Positions 32,970-41,586 of a stretch of 64,000 nucleotides of DNA are shown piece by piece; position 1 is the stretch's first letter; every line of letters starts with the position of its first letter. The DNA lies in contig URIA01000003.1 in assembly GCA_900547765.1 (NCBI GenBank), forward strand, positions 1 through 64,000. Reading direction: 5' to 3'. The stretch is from an uncultured Collinsella sp. (GTDB lineage Bacteria; Actinomycetota; Coriobacteriia; Coriobacteriales; Coriobacteriaceae). The translations under genes were made by a program, and so were the position numbers. The notes below the pieces were generated by a model. It saw only the letters and a list, made by a program, of their open reading frames with translations. It was not told the DNA's origin and searched no databases.

Positions 32970-33876
32970 TGCCGAACGCGTGACGTTTACCAAGAAAAAG
33001 AAGACGGTTGCTTGTCCCGTGCCCTTGGCACCGCTTGCCGACACGCATGCGCATCTGCTTTCGTTCTGGGGCAAGGATGTGCCCGAGACACTCGTGCGTG
33101 CCAAGGCGGCGGGCATCGACCTGTTGGTGACGATCTTCGATCCCATTGCCGATAAGCGCAGCGTGACGGACTATAGCGACTGGCTGACGCGCGAGATTCT
33201 GCCGATGCAGGATATCCCGCAGATCAAGTATCTTGCCGGCGTGCATCCGTATGGCGCGCCGGACTATACCGACGACGTTCACGCACAGGTCGTTGCCGCA
33301 CTCGATGATCCCTTATGCGCCGGTATCGGCGAAATCGGCCTGGACTACCACATGGACTATGACGACGATATCGCGCCGGCACCCCATAACGTGCAGATTG
33401 ACTGCATGGCGCGCCAGCTCGAGCTTGCCGTGTGCCGTAACGTGCCGGTGGAGCTGCATCTGCGTCACGAGGACACGGACCATGAGCGTACCTCGCACGT
33501 GGACGCCTACAACGTGCTTCGTGAGGTGGGCGTGCCCCAGGCCGGTTGTGTGCTGCACTGCTTTGGCGAGGACCGTGCCACGATGGAGCGCTTTGTGGAG
33601 CTGGGCTGCTATATCGCCTATGGTGGTGCGGCCACCTTTAAGCGCAACGACGACGTGCGCGAGGCATTTGCGGCGACCCCGCTCGACCGCATTTTGTTCG
33701 AGACGGATTGCCCGTATATGGCTCCGGAGCCCATCCGCGGTCTTGAATGCGAGCCCGCAATGATCTCCATTACGGCAAACGCGCTGGTTAACGACCGTGT
33801 CGATCGCACTGGTGAGGACGCCGAGACAATCGCGCAAGCCGCTTGGGAGAATGCCTGCAAACTTTTTCAAAAATAG
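32959..33876 (+). CDS. TatD-family metal-dependent hydrolase
   Basis: 305 residues. Metal-site signatures: DTHAHLL near residue 30, GIGEIGLDYH at about 118, ELHLRHED at about 165, HCFGED at about 200 and FETDCPYMAPEPIRG at about 255. TatD-family enzymes are cytoplasmic nucleases or D-aminoacyl-tRNA-type hydrolases; substrate here is unproven. It has an extra basic N-terminal tail (VTFTKKKK). It overlaps rsmA, so the two are translationally coupled. Confidence 0.88.
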   Translation: MTPNAERVTFTKKKKTVACPVPLAPLADTHAHLLSFWGKDVPETLVRAKAAGIDLLVTIFDPIADKRSVTDYSDWLTREILPMQDIPQIKYLAGVHPYGAPDYTDDVHAQVVAALDDPLCAGIGEIGLDYHMDYDDDIAPAPHNVQIDCMARQLELAVCRNVPVELHLRHEDTDHERTSHVDAYNVLREVGVPQAGCVLHCFGEDRATMERFVELGCYIAYGGAATFKRNDDVREAFAATPLDRILFETDCPYMAPEPIRGLECEPAMISITANALVNDRVDRTGEDAETIAQAAWENACKLFQK

Positions 33877-33879
33877 TTC

Positions 33880-33908
33880 TTGCGTTCGTGGTGGCGCTCC
33901 GTTATTCT
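33880..33908 (+). promoter_or_regulatory. Promoter of tRNA-Leu
   Basis: TTGCGT (33880-33885) and TATTCT (33903-33908) with 17 bases between, ending 11 bases before the tRNA. Confidence 0.75.
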
Positions 33909-33919
33909 AATTCCTGCAC

Positions 33920-34006
33920 GCGGGCGTGGCGGAATTGGCAGACGCGTACGGTTCAGGTCCGTATGGGGGCAACCCCATGAAGGTTCAAGTCCTTTCGCCC
34001 GCACCA
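33920..34006 (+). tRNA. tRNA-Leu (CAG)
   Basis: An 87-nt type II tRNA with a 7-bp acceptor stem GCGGGCG/CGCCCGC, anticodon CAG, a variable arm TGGGGG-CAA-CCCCA and an encoded CCA. A terminator follows at 34018. Confidence 0.97.
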
Positions 34007-34017
34007 TTGATTGAAAG

Positions 34018-34042
34018 AGCTCCCAGCAATGGGAGCTTTTTT
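34018..34042 (+). terminator. Terminator of tRNA-Leu
   Basis: A 7-bp stem AGCTCCC/GGGAGCT with a six-base loop ends in six Ts. Confidence 0.88.
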
Positions 34043-34105
34043 GTTATGCACGATCTCCTTGGACGGGTATCCTAATGCCAACGTGTGCCTATCAGAGGAG
34101 AGACC

Positions 34106-35044
34106 ATGCTGTTTTCCGGTATCATCGCTGCCCTTACGAGCCTCTTGTTTCCCATCATCATTTTGTTGCTCCTGCTCCCCAACGTCTGCTATGTCGTTGA
34201 ACAGCAGCACGCCGTAATCATCGAGCGCTTGGGTAAGTTCAACCGCATTGTTAACGCAGGCTTCCACATGAAGGTGCCCGTGATCGACCGCAAAGCCGCC
34301 ACGGTGAGTCTGCGCACCATGAAAAACGGTTTTGGCATCGACGTTAAGACCCAGGACAACGTGACCATCGGCCTTGAGGTCTCCGCTCAGTACCACGTGA
34401 GCTACGACATGGGCGCCGGCCCGGCAGATTCGGGCATCTACAAGAGCTACTACATGCTGCAGGAGCCCGTCGACCAGATGCGCGACTTCATCACCGATGC
34501 CCTGCGCTCCTCCATCCCCGTCTACACACTCGATGAGGTCTTTGCCAAAAAAGACGATATCGCCAAGGACGTCAACGCCACCGTGTCCGAGCAAATGGCC
34601 GCCTACGGCTTCACCCTCGTGTCGACACTTATCACCAAGATCGCGCTGCCGACCGAGGTCGAGAACTCCATGAACGACATCAACGCCGCCCAGCGAAAGC
34701 GCGCCGCTGCGCAGGAGCTCGCCGAGGCCGATCGCATCAAGCGCGTTACCGAGGCGACCGCCGAGGCCGAGGCAATGGAAAAGGCGGGCGAGGGCATCGC
34801 CAACCAGCGCAAGGCCATTGCGCTGGGCATCAAAGATTCGCTCGAGATCATCCAGGAGACGGGCGTCGGCAACGATGAGGCCAACCAGCTGTTCATGTTT
34901 ACGCAGTGGTCCGAGATGATGACGGAGTTCGCTCGCACGGGCAAAACCTCGACGGTCGTGCTGCCGAGTGATTTCTCGCAGTCGGCCTCGATGTTCGAGC
35001 AGATGCTGACCGCCGGCAAAGTTCAGAACGAGTCGAAGGAGTAG
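34106..35044 (+). CDS. SPFH/band-7 membrane protein (HIR/stomatin-like)
   Basis: 312 residues. One N-terminal membrane helix (about 3-28), then an SPFH domain (CYVVEQQHAVIIERLGKFNRIVNAGFHMKVP) and a long C-terminal coiled coil rich in Ala/Glu (ELAEADRIKRVTEATAEAEAMEKA). Such proteins form membrane scaffolds; the VVEQQ-type start is like the plant HIR proteins. The ATG at 34106 follows AGAGGAGAG; a second in-frame ATG at 34085 has no ribosome site. It is 6 bases before rlmH, and the two are probably co-transcribed. Confidence 0.85.
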   Translation: MLFSGIIAALTSLLFPIIILLLLLPNVCYVVEQQHAVIIERLGKFNRIVNAGFHMKVPVIDRKAATVSLRTMKNGFGIDVKTQDNVTIGLEVSAQYHVSYDMGAGPADSGIYKSYYMLQEPVDQMRDFITDALRSSIPVYTLDEVFAKKDDIAKDVNATVSEQMAAYGFTLVSTLITKIALPTEVENSMNDINAAQRKRAAAQELAEADRIKRVTEATAEAEAMEKAGEGIANQRKAIALGIKDSLEIIQETGVGNDEANQLFMFTQWSEMMTEFARTGKTSTVVLPSDFSQSASMFEQMLTAGKVQNESKE

Positions 35045-35050
35045 ACGCGC

Positions 35051-35521
35051 GTGAAATATACCGTTGTTTGCGTTGGCAAGCTCAAAGAGCGCTTTTGGAA
35101 GGACGCGTGCGCCGAATACACCAAACGCCTAGGCGCCTATGCCAAGGTAGATATGCGCGAGGTTGCCGATATCGATCCGGCCAAGGCGGGCGGCGTGGAT
35201 GCTGCGCGCGACAAAGAAGGCGCGGCGATTCTTGCCGCTCTGCCGCCTCGAGCACATGTGATTCTGCTGGCTATCGAGGGCAAGGAGCGTTCGAGCGAGG
35301 AGCTCTCGACCCGTCTCGATGACCTTATGCTGCGAGGCAACAGTGACATCGCTTTTGTAATCGGCGGATCGGACGGCGTGAACGATGCCGTGCGCGCCCG
35401 CGCCGACGAGATGCTCAGCTTTGGACGCATTACCTTGCCGCACAACCTGGCGCGCGTGGTGCTGCTGGAGCAGATCTACCGCGCTTGCAAGATTAGCCGC
35501 GGCGAGCCGTATCACAAGTAG
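35051..35521 (+). CDS. rlmH: 23S rRNA (pseudouridine(1915)-N(3))-methyltransferase
   Basis: SPOUT-class enzyme methylating pseudouridine 1915 in helix 69 of 23S rRNA. 156 residues. It shows VVCVGKLKERFWKDACAEY at the start, LLAIEGKERSSEELS, the SAM-binding knot FVIGGSDGVN, and the C-terminal LPHNLARVVLLEQIYRA...GEPYHK. GTG start. The family is highly conserved, so this is certain. Confidence 0.97.
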   Translation: MKYTVVCVGKLKERFWKDACAEYTKRLGAYAKVDMREVADIDPAKAGGVDAARDKEGAAILAALPPRAHVILLAIEGKERSSEELSTRLDDLMLRGNSDIAFVIGGSDGVNDAVRARADEMLSFGRITLPHNLARVVLLEQIYRACKISRGEPYHK

Positions 35522-35595
35522 GTCGGCAATACGAAACAATGGCGTGGGACAATGACTTTCGTTTTTGAAGAACGCATCTGAGAGGACTGTGTGAT

Positions 35596-36366
35596 ATGAA
35601 GATCGGATTTGTCGGTTTTGGCAATATGGCGAGCGCTATGGCCGATGGCTGGATTGCCGCCGGCGTGGCCGCGGGTGACATGTGCGCCTGCGCAGGCCGC
35701 TACGATGCTCTGGTTGAGCGTTGCGAGGCGCGGGGCATGGCTGCCTGCCATGATGCGGCGGAGGTTGTTGCCGCGTCCGATATCGTGGTTGCGGCGGTCA
35801 AGCCGTACATGATTGAGAAGGTCTTCGCTCCACTCAAGGATACGCTAGCCGACAAGACCATCCTTTCGGTCGCCTGGACCTGGGATAGTGCCAAGTGGGA
35901 ACAGGTCCTGCCAGGTGTCGCTCATATCTCGACGGTGCCCAACACGCCGGTTTCGGTGGACGAGGGCGTTATCGCCTGCGAGAAGGCTTCCACACTTAGC
36001 GATGAGCAGCGTGCCACGGTGCTCGGTCTGCTCGGAAAGCTTGGCACGGTGGTCGAGCTCGATACGAGCCTGCTGTTTGTGGGCGGCACGGTGGGTGGTT
36101 GCGCTCCGGCATTTGTCGCCATGGCAATCGAGGCCCTGGGCGATGCAGCGGTCAAGCACGGTATCCCGCGCGCCGATGCCTATCGCATTGTGAGCCAGAT
36201 GGTGCTGGGCACGGCAAAGCTGCAGCTTGCAACCGGTCAGCATCCTGCGGCGATGAAGGATGCCGTATGCTCGCCCGGTGGCGCCACCATCAAGGGCGTC
36301 GTCGCGCTTGAGGACGCCGGCATGCGCAGCGCCCTGGTCAAGGCCATCGACGCCACCCTCCAGTAA
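35596..36366 (+). CDS. proC: Pyrroline-5-carboxylate reductase
   Basis: Last step of proline synthesis, reducing pyrroline-5-carboxylate with NAD(P)H. 256 residues. N-terminal dinucleotide-binding site MKIGFVGFGNMASAMADGW, AVKPYMIEKV, the mid-region MPNTP-type sequence STVPNTPVSVDEGV, and the C-terminal active-site helix DAVCSPGGATIKGVVALEDAGMRSALVKAI. ATG after GAGAGGA. It is followed directly by a large palindrome rather than a simple terminator. Confidence 0.95.
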   Translation: MKIGFVGFGNMASAMADGWIAAGVAAGDMCACAGRYDALVERCEARGMAACHDAAEVVAASDIVVAAVKPYMIEKVFAPLKDTLADKTILSVAWTWDSAKWEQVLPGVAHISTVPNTPVSVDEGVIACEKASTLSDEQRATVLGLLGKLGTVVELDTSLLFVGGTVGGCAPAFVAMAIEALGDAAVKHGIPRADAYRIVSQMVLGTAKLQLATGQHPAAMKDAVCSPGGATIKGVVALEDAGMRSALVKAIDATLQ

Positions 36367-36379
36367 AACCTGCCATTTA

Positions 36380-36512
36380 GGGACAGGTTTATTTTGACAG
36401 GTATTTCCTGCGGTTTTGTCGTATGTGCGAAAAGCGCCCCGCAACTGGTTCAATTCCAGTTGCGGGACGCTTGCGTTTGCCCAGATAAAACCGACCAAAA
36501 TAAACCTGTCCC
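36380..36512. repeat. Triple-nested inverted repeat after proC
   Basis: Perfect arms at three levels: 17 bp (36380-36396 with 36496-36512), 7 bp (36411-36417 with 36487-36493) and 11 bp (36438-36448 with 36456-36466). The outermost right arm runs into TTTTT on the plus strand, so it can also end proC transcription. Its outer arm begins GGGACAGGTTTATTTTG. It lies between proC and the convergent small gene at 36524. Confidence 0.8.
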
Positions 36513-36523
36513 TTTTTGGCGGA

Positions 36524-36697
36524 TTAGTCCCAGGAGCCGTCTTGATCGTCCTCGGATTTGGGTCCGCGGTCGACGTAGAGCTTATGGGTGCGCTTCTCCA
36601 TTACAAAGGCAAGAATCGCAAACAGTAGGATGCCGCCGGCGAAAAGGATGGCAAAACCGGTACGAGTGCCAAACAAAAAGGAAAAAACTGCGTCCAT
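36524..36697 (-). CDS. 57-residue single-pass membrane protein
   Basis: A small gene read on the minus strand: MDAVFSFLFGTRTGFAILFA, then a continuing hydrophobic helix to about residue 32, then a charged tail with EKRTHKLYVDRG and an acidic end SEDDQDGSWD. The ATG follows AGAAGG at good spacing. One membrane segment (about 15-32) with a cytoplasmic C-terminus is predicted. It lies divergently beside serS and reads towards proC, ending just inside the palindrome. I recognise no function; codon use looks like its neighbours. Confidence 0.7.
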   Translation of the reverse strand: MDAVFSFLFGTRTGFAILFAGGILLFAILAFVMEKRTHKLYVDRGPKSEDDQDGSWD

Positions 36698-36740
36698 TGG
36701 GTGCCTTCTTGCGTAGTTGGGTTGGGTCGTAAACGCTCAT

Positions 36741-36778
36741 AAGTATATACTTGCCCATACATGTACAAGGTTGCAACC
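36741..36778. promoter_or_regulatory. Three short palindromes between divergent genes
   Basis: AAGTATATACTT (36741-36752), TACATGTA (36758-36765) and GGTTGCAACC (36769-36778) are each perfect palindromes, and stand in a row between the 57-residue gene and serS. They may be operator sites shared by both directions. Confidence 0.4.
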
Positions 36779-36808
36779 TAAATGGAATGTATATCGCCGG
36801 AGGATCTA

Positions 36809-38092
36809 ATGCTTGATATCAAGTTTGTTCGCGAGAATCCCGATGCCATCGATACCGCCATGGCAAATCGCCAGACGTCTTGGGATCGCGAGAAGTTCTT
36901 TGAACTCGACGACGAGCGCCGTGCCGTCATCACCGAGGTCGAGGAGCTCCAGGCCACGCGTAATGCCGAGTCCAAGAAGATCGGCGCTCTGATGAAGGAG
37001 GGCAAGAAGGACGAGGCCGAGGCCGCCAAGGAGGCCGTGCGCGCCGTCAACGAGAAGATTGACGGTCTGGCCGAGCGCCGCACTGCTCTCGAGCAGGAGC
37101 AGTACGACTTCATGGCTCACCTGCCCAACATCCCTTGCGAGGCCACGCCGTACGGCAAGGATGAGGACGAGAACATCGAGCGCCGTCGTTGGGGCACCCC
37201 GCGTGAGTTCGATTTCGACTTTAAGCCGCACTGGGACCTGGGCACCGACCTCGACATCCTCGACTTCGAGCGCGGCAACAAGCTCTCCGGCAGCCGCTTC
37301 ACCGTTCTCGGTGGCGCCGGTGCCCGTCTTGAGCGCGCCCTCATCAACTTCTTCCTTGACACGCACACCAGCCGTGGCTTTAAGGAGTGGTGGCCGCCCA
37401 TCGTCGTCAAGCGTCAGACCATGTTTGGCACGGGTCAGCTGCCCAAGTTCGAGGACGATGCCTATCACGTCTCGGGCGACAACTTCCTGATCCCCACCGC
37501 CGAGGTCGTGCTTACCAACCTGCACGCTGGCGAGGTTCTCGACGCCGACACCCTGCCGCGCCGCTACACCGCCTTCACCCCCTGCTTCCGCGAGGAGGCC
37601 GGCTCCGCTGGTCGCGACACCCGCGGCATCATTCGCCAGCACGAGTTCGACAAGGTCGAGATGGTCAAGTTTGCCAAGCCGGAGGAGTCCGACGAGGAGC
37701 TTGAGAGCATGACCGCCGAGGCCGAGTTCCTGCTGCAGCAGCTGGGCCTTCCGTATCGCGTGATTAGCCTGTGCACCGGCGACCTGGGCTTCTCTGCCCG
37801 TCAGACCTACGACATCGAGGTCTGGCTGCCGAGCTACAACGCCTACAAGGAGATCAGCTCCTGCTCCAATTGCGGCGACTTCCAGGCCCGTCGCGCCAAC
37901 ATCAAGTATCGCGACCCCGAGAACTTCAAGGGTTCGCGCTACCTGCACACTCTCAACGGTTCCGGCCTGCCGGCCGGCCGCACCATGGCCGCCATTCTGG
38001 AGAACTACCAGAACGCCGACGGCACCATCACGATCCCCGAGGTTCTGCGTCCTTACATGGGCGGTCTCGAGAAGATCGAGCCGGTCGCGTAA
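36809..38092 (+). CDS. serS: Serine-tRNA ligase
   Basis: Charges tRNA-Ser (and selenocysteine tRNA if present). 427 residues. N-terminal tRNA-binding coiled coil (MLDIKFVRENPDAIDTAM to about 105), class II motif 1, motif 2 around FTPCFREEAGSAGRDTRG, QHEFDKVEMV and motif 3 GSGLPAGRTMAAILEN. The ATG 36809 follows CCGGAGGATCTA; the upstream in-frame ATG at 36782 lacks a ribosome site. No T-box fits in the short leader. A terminator lies at 38116. Confidence 0.97.
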   Translation: MLDIKFVRENPDAIDTAMANRQTSWDREKFFELDDERRAVITEVEELQATRNAESKKIGALMKEGKKDEAEAAKEAVRAVNEKIDGLAERRTALEQEQYDFMAHLPNIPCEATPYGKDEDENIERRRWGTPREFDFDFKPHWDLGTDLDILDFERGNKLSGSRFTVLGGAGARLERALINFFLDTHTSRGFKEWWPPIVVKRQTMFGTGQLPKFEDDAYHVSGDNFLIPTAEVVLTNLHAGEVLDADTLPRRYTAFTPCFREEAGSAGRDTRGIIRQHEFDKVEMVKFAKPEESDEELESMTAEAEFLLQQLGLPYRVISLCTGDLGFSARQTYDIEVWLPSYNAYKEISSCSNCGDFQARRANIKYRDPENFKGSRYLHTLNGSGLPAGRTMAAILENYQNADGTITIPEVLRPYMGGLEKIEPVA

Positions 38093-38115
38093 CTTGGCTG
38101 CATAGGGGATATGCA

Positions 38116-38139
38116 AGGGCGCTCCTTCGGGGGCGCCCT
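38116..38139 (+). terminator. Terminator-like hairpin after serS
   Basis: A 10-bp stem with one wobble pair around a TTCG loop, followed by ATTTCG. The T-run is short. Confidence 0.6.
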
Positions 38140-38265
38140 ATTTCGTGTGCAGGTCCATACCATGCCGTGCGGACAGCTCAATAGAAAACACACGAACAAC
38201 TGTTCTGTATACAGCCATCTACCTGCTATGCTTTTGCTAAATAAGAGCGAGAGAAAGGGGACGCG

Positions 38266-38643
38266 ATGGAGCTGTTTGATGATCGGGTGGTTTTGTTTGA
38301 GAGCGACGAGGGCGGGGAGTACCTGCTTGTAACGTGTGAGCCGTCTGGCATGGGCGGCCTGGTGGTTCGGCAGACGAGTGAGGGTCCGTTGACACAATGG
38401 TGCTTTGAGGAGTCGCCGCATGTGGTCGAGACCTTTGTGACGCACGAGGGACTTGTGGCGCTGGAGCACTTCTATGGAGTTGGGACTTCCAACCAGGTCG
38501 CGCGCATGCTGAGCATCTCGTTTGCCGATTATGATTGTGCCCAGCGGGTGAGATCGCTCCTGAGGGAACTTGACGCTAAGTTTGACGTGATCGAAAAGCC
38601 AATCGATCGTACGGGGAACGTCGGTATATGCGGAGCAGCATGA
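38266..38643 (+). CDS. Unknown 125-residue protein
   Basis: Starts MELFDDRVVLFESDEGGEYL after GAGAAAGGGG. It is soluble and acidic with two Cys and no membrane segment. The middle (HEGLVALEHFYGVGTSNQVARML) and the C-terminal helix (CAQRVRSLLRELDAKFDVIEK) look like a small alpha/beta protein. I recognise no family and propose no function. It lies between serS and tRNA-Arg, 77 bases before the tRNA. Expression is likely from its own promoter. Confidence 0.65.
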   Translation: MELFDDRVVLFESDEGGEYLLVTCEPSGMGGLVVRQTSEGPLTQWCFEESPHVVETFVTHEGLVALEHFYGVGTSNQVARMLSISFADYDCAQRVRSLLRELDAKFDVIEKPIDRTGNVGICGAA

Positions 38644-38679
38644 CAAAACTGCGTTCCACAAAAAAGTTTGAGATTGTGC

Positions 38680-38708
38680 TTGACTCCAATAAGCTAAAGT
38701 GGTTTTAT
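38680..38708 (+). promoter_or_regulatory. Promoter of tRNA-Arg
   Basis: TTGACT (38680-38685) and TTTTAT (38703-38708) with 17 bases between, 12 bases before the tRNA. Confidence 0.75.
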
Positions 38709-38720
38709 ATGTCTTGCGCT

Positions 38721-38797
38721 GCGGCGTTACCTCAGCTGGATAGAGGGTCTGACTACGAATCAGAACGTCATAGGTTCGAATCCTATACGCCGCACCA
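38721..38797 (+). tRNA. tRNA-Arg (ACG)
   Basis: A 77-nt cloverleaf: acceptor stem GCGGCGT/ACGCCGC, anticodon ACG (whose A would be edited to inosine), T-loop TTCGAAT and encoded CCA. Confidence 0.97.
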
Positions 38798-38806
38798 TTT
38801 GAGATT

Positions 38807-38834
38807 AAAGCTCCCGGCAACGGGGGCTTTTCTT
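38807..38834 (+). terminator. Terminator of tRNA-Arg
   Basis: A 10-bp stem AAAGCTCCCG/CGGGGGCTTT around a GCAA loop, running into TCTTTT. Confidence 0.8.
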
Positions 38835-38959
38835 TTGCGCCAGCTTGAGTGCTTTTGTCCAAAGGGACGATTTCCTGTCGACTCGTGTAAGATTCCGAGT
38901 AGATGTCGCGACTTATTCGCGACCACTCCTTCTCAAGCGACCGATCAGGGTGATATTTC

Positions 38960-41401
38960 GTGGCAGAGCGTCCGACATACAAGCTCAGGTTTCTCGATCC
39001 CAAAAAGCGCTTTCCGGCCATGCCAGAGCAGCCTGCGGGACGCTCGTATGGCGTGGTTTGGAAGCTCTTTGGCGAGGACCCGCATGAATCATGCTATGTC
39101 GTTGAATTCGTCGGCAAAAGCCATGTGTCGCTTTTGGGCTACGTAAGCGTTTCGGGTGAGGTGTACAAGGTGGACCGCCCCGTTAGCGAGGCTCCGCTGC
39201 CCAACGATCCCGACATGGAACTGGTCCTTGACGAGTCGGACTCCGGTATTGGTGAGATTATGGTGAGGGGAGCAAACGGCACGATGCGCGCGTGCGCGCG
39301 AACCGTCGGCTCTCCCGAAGGTCCCATGCGCGAACAGTCCGATCACGAGACATGGAATTCGACCCGCTCCCTTCCTTACGGCGAGTTCATGGCATCGATG
39401 TTCCTGCGCTACGTGATATTCGCTGACTCCGAAAATACCATTGCGAGCACGGCGGGCGTCGACGGTCTCGATGCGGACATGCAAAACGTTGTCGACAAGA
39501 TCAAGCTCGTAAAGTTGCCCGAGCCGGTCGAGGTGTTTTTGGGCTTTAACACGGCACCGCTCCCCGATGCTATCGAGACGCTGCTTTACCGCGTTGACCA
39601 TGCCGAGAATCCGAGCGGTATCGAGCGTTATGCCGCCACCCTTATGAGCGAAATTGACTTGCCCCGTCTGCGCACCATCGCTGCCAAGTCCGAGATGAGC
39701 CTGGCTCGCATTGATCGCTCAAAGATTTTCTATCTCAATTTTGATCGTAGTCTGCTGGATCAGGACGAGATTGACACGCTGCTCGCCATCGAGTGCCGTC
39801 TCAACCGTCTCTCCGGCATCCTTGAGCGCATCGGGGCCGGATTGGTCCCTGTGGCATCCTCGCCGAGCCTTGAGGGCTGTGCGCTCTTTGATGCGTGGCA
39901 TATCGCCAAGACGACCAACGATGTTCCCCGACTGCTCGATACGGCCTCGAGCGATAACCCGTGGGCCAAACCGGGAACGGTTTCGTGCCAGCCGGGCGGT
40001 GAGTGGGATGTGCGTACCCGCTTCGCGCGTATTGTCGAGGCACTAAAAGTGGTCACACGGCTCGACTATACCTATCGGGCAAACGTTGCCGAGGGTATTA
40101 TGCTCGTTCGGTTTGGGCACTCTGTCGTGGATGCTATGCCGCAACGTGAATACGACGCTCAAGATGACGCCTGGCGCGAGCTGGACGAGGACACGCGCGC
40201 GATCTGGGCCGCGGAGCACGATGCGCGCGTGGCACTCACGCTTGCGGCAGCGTGTTTTGCCGCGGGCACCTGCATCACGCGCTGCTATGTGCAGATTGCT
40301 GCTCCCGACAGTGGGCAGGGCGAGCGCGTTGTCGCAACATATTTCTTTGGGCGCGCGGCCTATCTGGCCGATTGCGTGTCTGTCGCCAAGGATCTTGAGA
40401 GCATGGACATGGACGATATGCCGTGCAAGCGTGTGCTTGAGGCGTATGAGTCAACCGCTCCGGAGACGATTGAGCCTGCGGAGGTTCATGCTCGTCCGCG
40501 TGATGACCATCGCACGCTGCCGCCGGCGCTGCGCGATCTGCTGCTTGCCGATACGGCTGATGAGTTGGAGGTCATGGAAGAGGACGACGACCCATACGTG
40601 GCCCGTGTTGTTGAATTGCGCGAGCAGGCAAAAGTCGACCGTACAGGTGCTTTTGAAGGCTTTTCCCGTCTTGTCGAGGAGTTGGAGGCCAAGTGCGCCG
40701 TCGCCGAGCTTTTGGCGACAGGTCCGGTTCAAACGCAGTTTTGCGATAACCAGCTGGTGCGCATGGTGCTACCGGTGTTGGAAGAAGACCGCTCTGTGCG
40801 AATCCTTCGTGCGCCCGATGCGCTGTACTTTGCCCAGCACGAGATCTGCAGCTTTTACGCCGAGCAAGAGGACTTTGAACGAGCACTGCCCGAGGTGCGC
40901 CATCTTTACGATCTGGCGCGCTCGTCCATGCAGTCGCACTTTGCGCTCATCAACGTGCTTGCGCGTCTGGAGCGCTTTGACGAGATTATCGAGGTGGCGC
41001 GCCACGGCCTACGTATTGCCAGCGATCGTTCTGCAATCGGCTACCTGTTCTATCGCTTGGCGTTTGCCTATTGGAATTGCGATCAGCTCGACCTGGCGCT
41101 GGCTTGTTACCGTCTGGTGCCGCGCGGCGAGGAGTCGGGCAGCAGCGCGCTGGAAGAAATGCAGGGCCTTATGAACGAGATGGGCGTCAGCGAGCCTCCA
41201 ACGTTCGAGGAAGCGGTCGAGACCATCCGCAGGGCTGGACTCGAATTGCCGCCCGTGCCCGCGGTGGCCAACCAGCTTGCGGATGCCGCCGTGCAGCTGG
41301 TCGATAACGGCTTCTTTTTCCTGGCGCGCGGTTGCATCTTCCAAATGTGGCGCACCATGGGCAACGATGAGCTCGGCTCCCTCAATCGCTCGCTGGGGTA
41401 G
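38960..41401 (+). CDS. Large soluble protein with C-terminal TPR-like repeats, function unknown
   Basis: 813 residues, GTG start, no membrane segment. Residues 1-90 form a beta-rich N-terminal unit. The middle is acidic and contains FDRSLLDQDEIDTLLAIECRLNRL. The last 200 residues show TPR-like helical pairs (AQHEICSFYAEQEDFERALPEVRHLYDLA, HFALINVLARLERFDEIIEVARHGLRIA, FYRLAFAYWNCDQLDLALACYRLV). It probably acts as a scaffold. The gene is flanked by tRNA genes and shares no operon. I know no characterised homologue. Confidence 0.75.
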   Translation: MAERPTYKLRFLDPKKRFPAMPEQPAGRSYGVVWKLFGEDPHESCYVVEFVGKSHVSLLGYVSVSGEVYKVDRPVSEAPLPNDPDMELVLDESDSGIGEIMVRGANGTMRACARTVGSPEGPMREQSDHETWNSTRSLPYGEFMASMFLRYVIFADSENTIASTAGVDGLDADMQNVVDKIKLVKLPEPVEVFLGFNTAPLPDAIETLLYRVDHAENPSGIERYAATLMSEIDLPRLRTIAAKSEMSLARIDRSKIFYLNFDRSLLDQDEIDTLLAIECRLNRLSGILERIGAGLVPVASSPSLEGCALFDAWHIAKTTNDVPRLLDTASSDNPWAKPGTVSCQPGGEWDVRTRFARIVEALKVVTRLDYTYRANVAEGIMLVRFGHSVVDAMPQREYDAQDDAWRELDEDTRAIWAAEHDARVALTLAAACFAAGTCITRCYVQIAAPDSGQGERVVATYFFGRAAYLADCVSVAKDLESMDMDDMPCKRVLEAYESTAPETIEPAEVHARPRDDHRTLPPALRDLLLADTADELEVMEEDDDPYVARVVELREQAKVDRTGAFEGFSRLVEELEAKCAVAELLATGPVQTQFCDNQLVRMVLPVLEEDRSVRILRAPDALYFAQHEICSFYAEQEDFERALPEVRHLYDLARSSMQSHFALINVLARLERFDEIIEVARHGLRIASDRSAIGYLFYRLAFAYWNCDQLDLALACYRLVPRGEESGSSALEEMQGLMNEMGVSEPPTFEEAVETIRRAGLELPPVPAVANQLADAAVQLVDNGFFFLARGCIFQMWRTMGNDELGSLNRSLG

Positions 41402-41452
41402 TAGCGAAAACTGCAAGGAGGAAAGGCCACTGGACAATTAGAAAATTCCCTC

Positions 41453-41481
41453 TTGCCCAACTTCGACTGTTTGGTTACTAT
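41453..41481 (+). promoter_or_regulatory. Promoter of tRNA-Ser
   Basis: TTGCCC (41453-41458) and TACTAT (41476-41481) with 17 bases between, 14 bases before the tRNA. Confidence 0.75.
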
Positions 41482-41495
41482 AGAACGGCTGTTAC

Positions 41496-41586
41496 GGAGA
41501 GCTGACCGAGAGGCCGAAGGTGCTCGCCTGCTAAGCGAGTATGCCCCAAAAGGGCATCTGGGGTTCGAATCCCCAGCTCTCCGCCA
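41496..41586 (+). tRNA. tRNA-Ser (GCT)
   Basis: A 91-nt type II tRNA: acceptor stem GGAGAGC/GCTCTCC, anticodon GCT, variable arm ATGCCCC-AAAA-GGGCAT and encoded CCA. Its 3' end is duplicated downstream at 41759-41779. Confidence 0.97.

Noticed and set aside
36700..36808. T-box leader for serS
   Set aside because: Only about 110 bases separate the divergent genes and no T-box core sequence is present. The same holds for hisS and metG.
29448..38092. Horizontal transfer of the housekeeping block
   Set aside because: Composition and codon use look even with the flanks, and the gene set is standard core.
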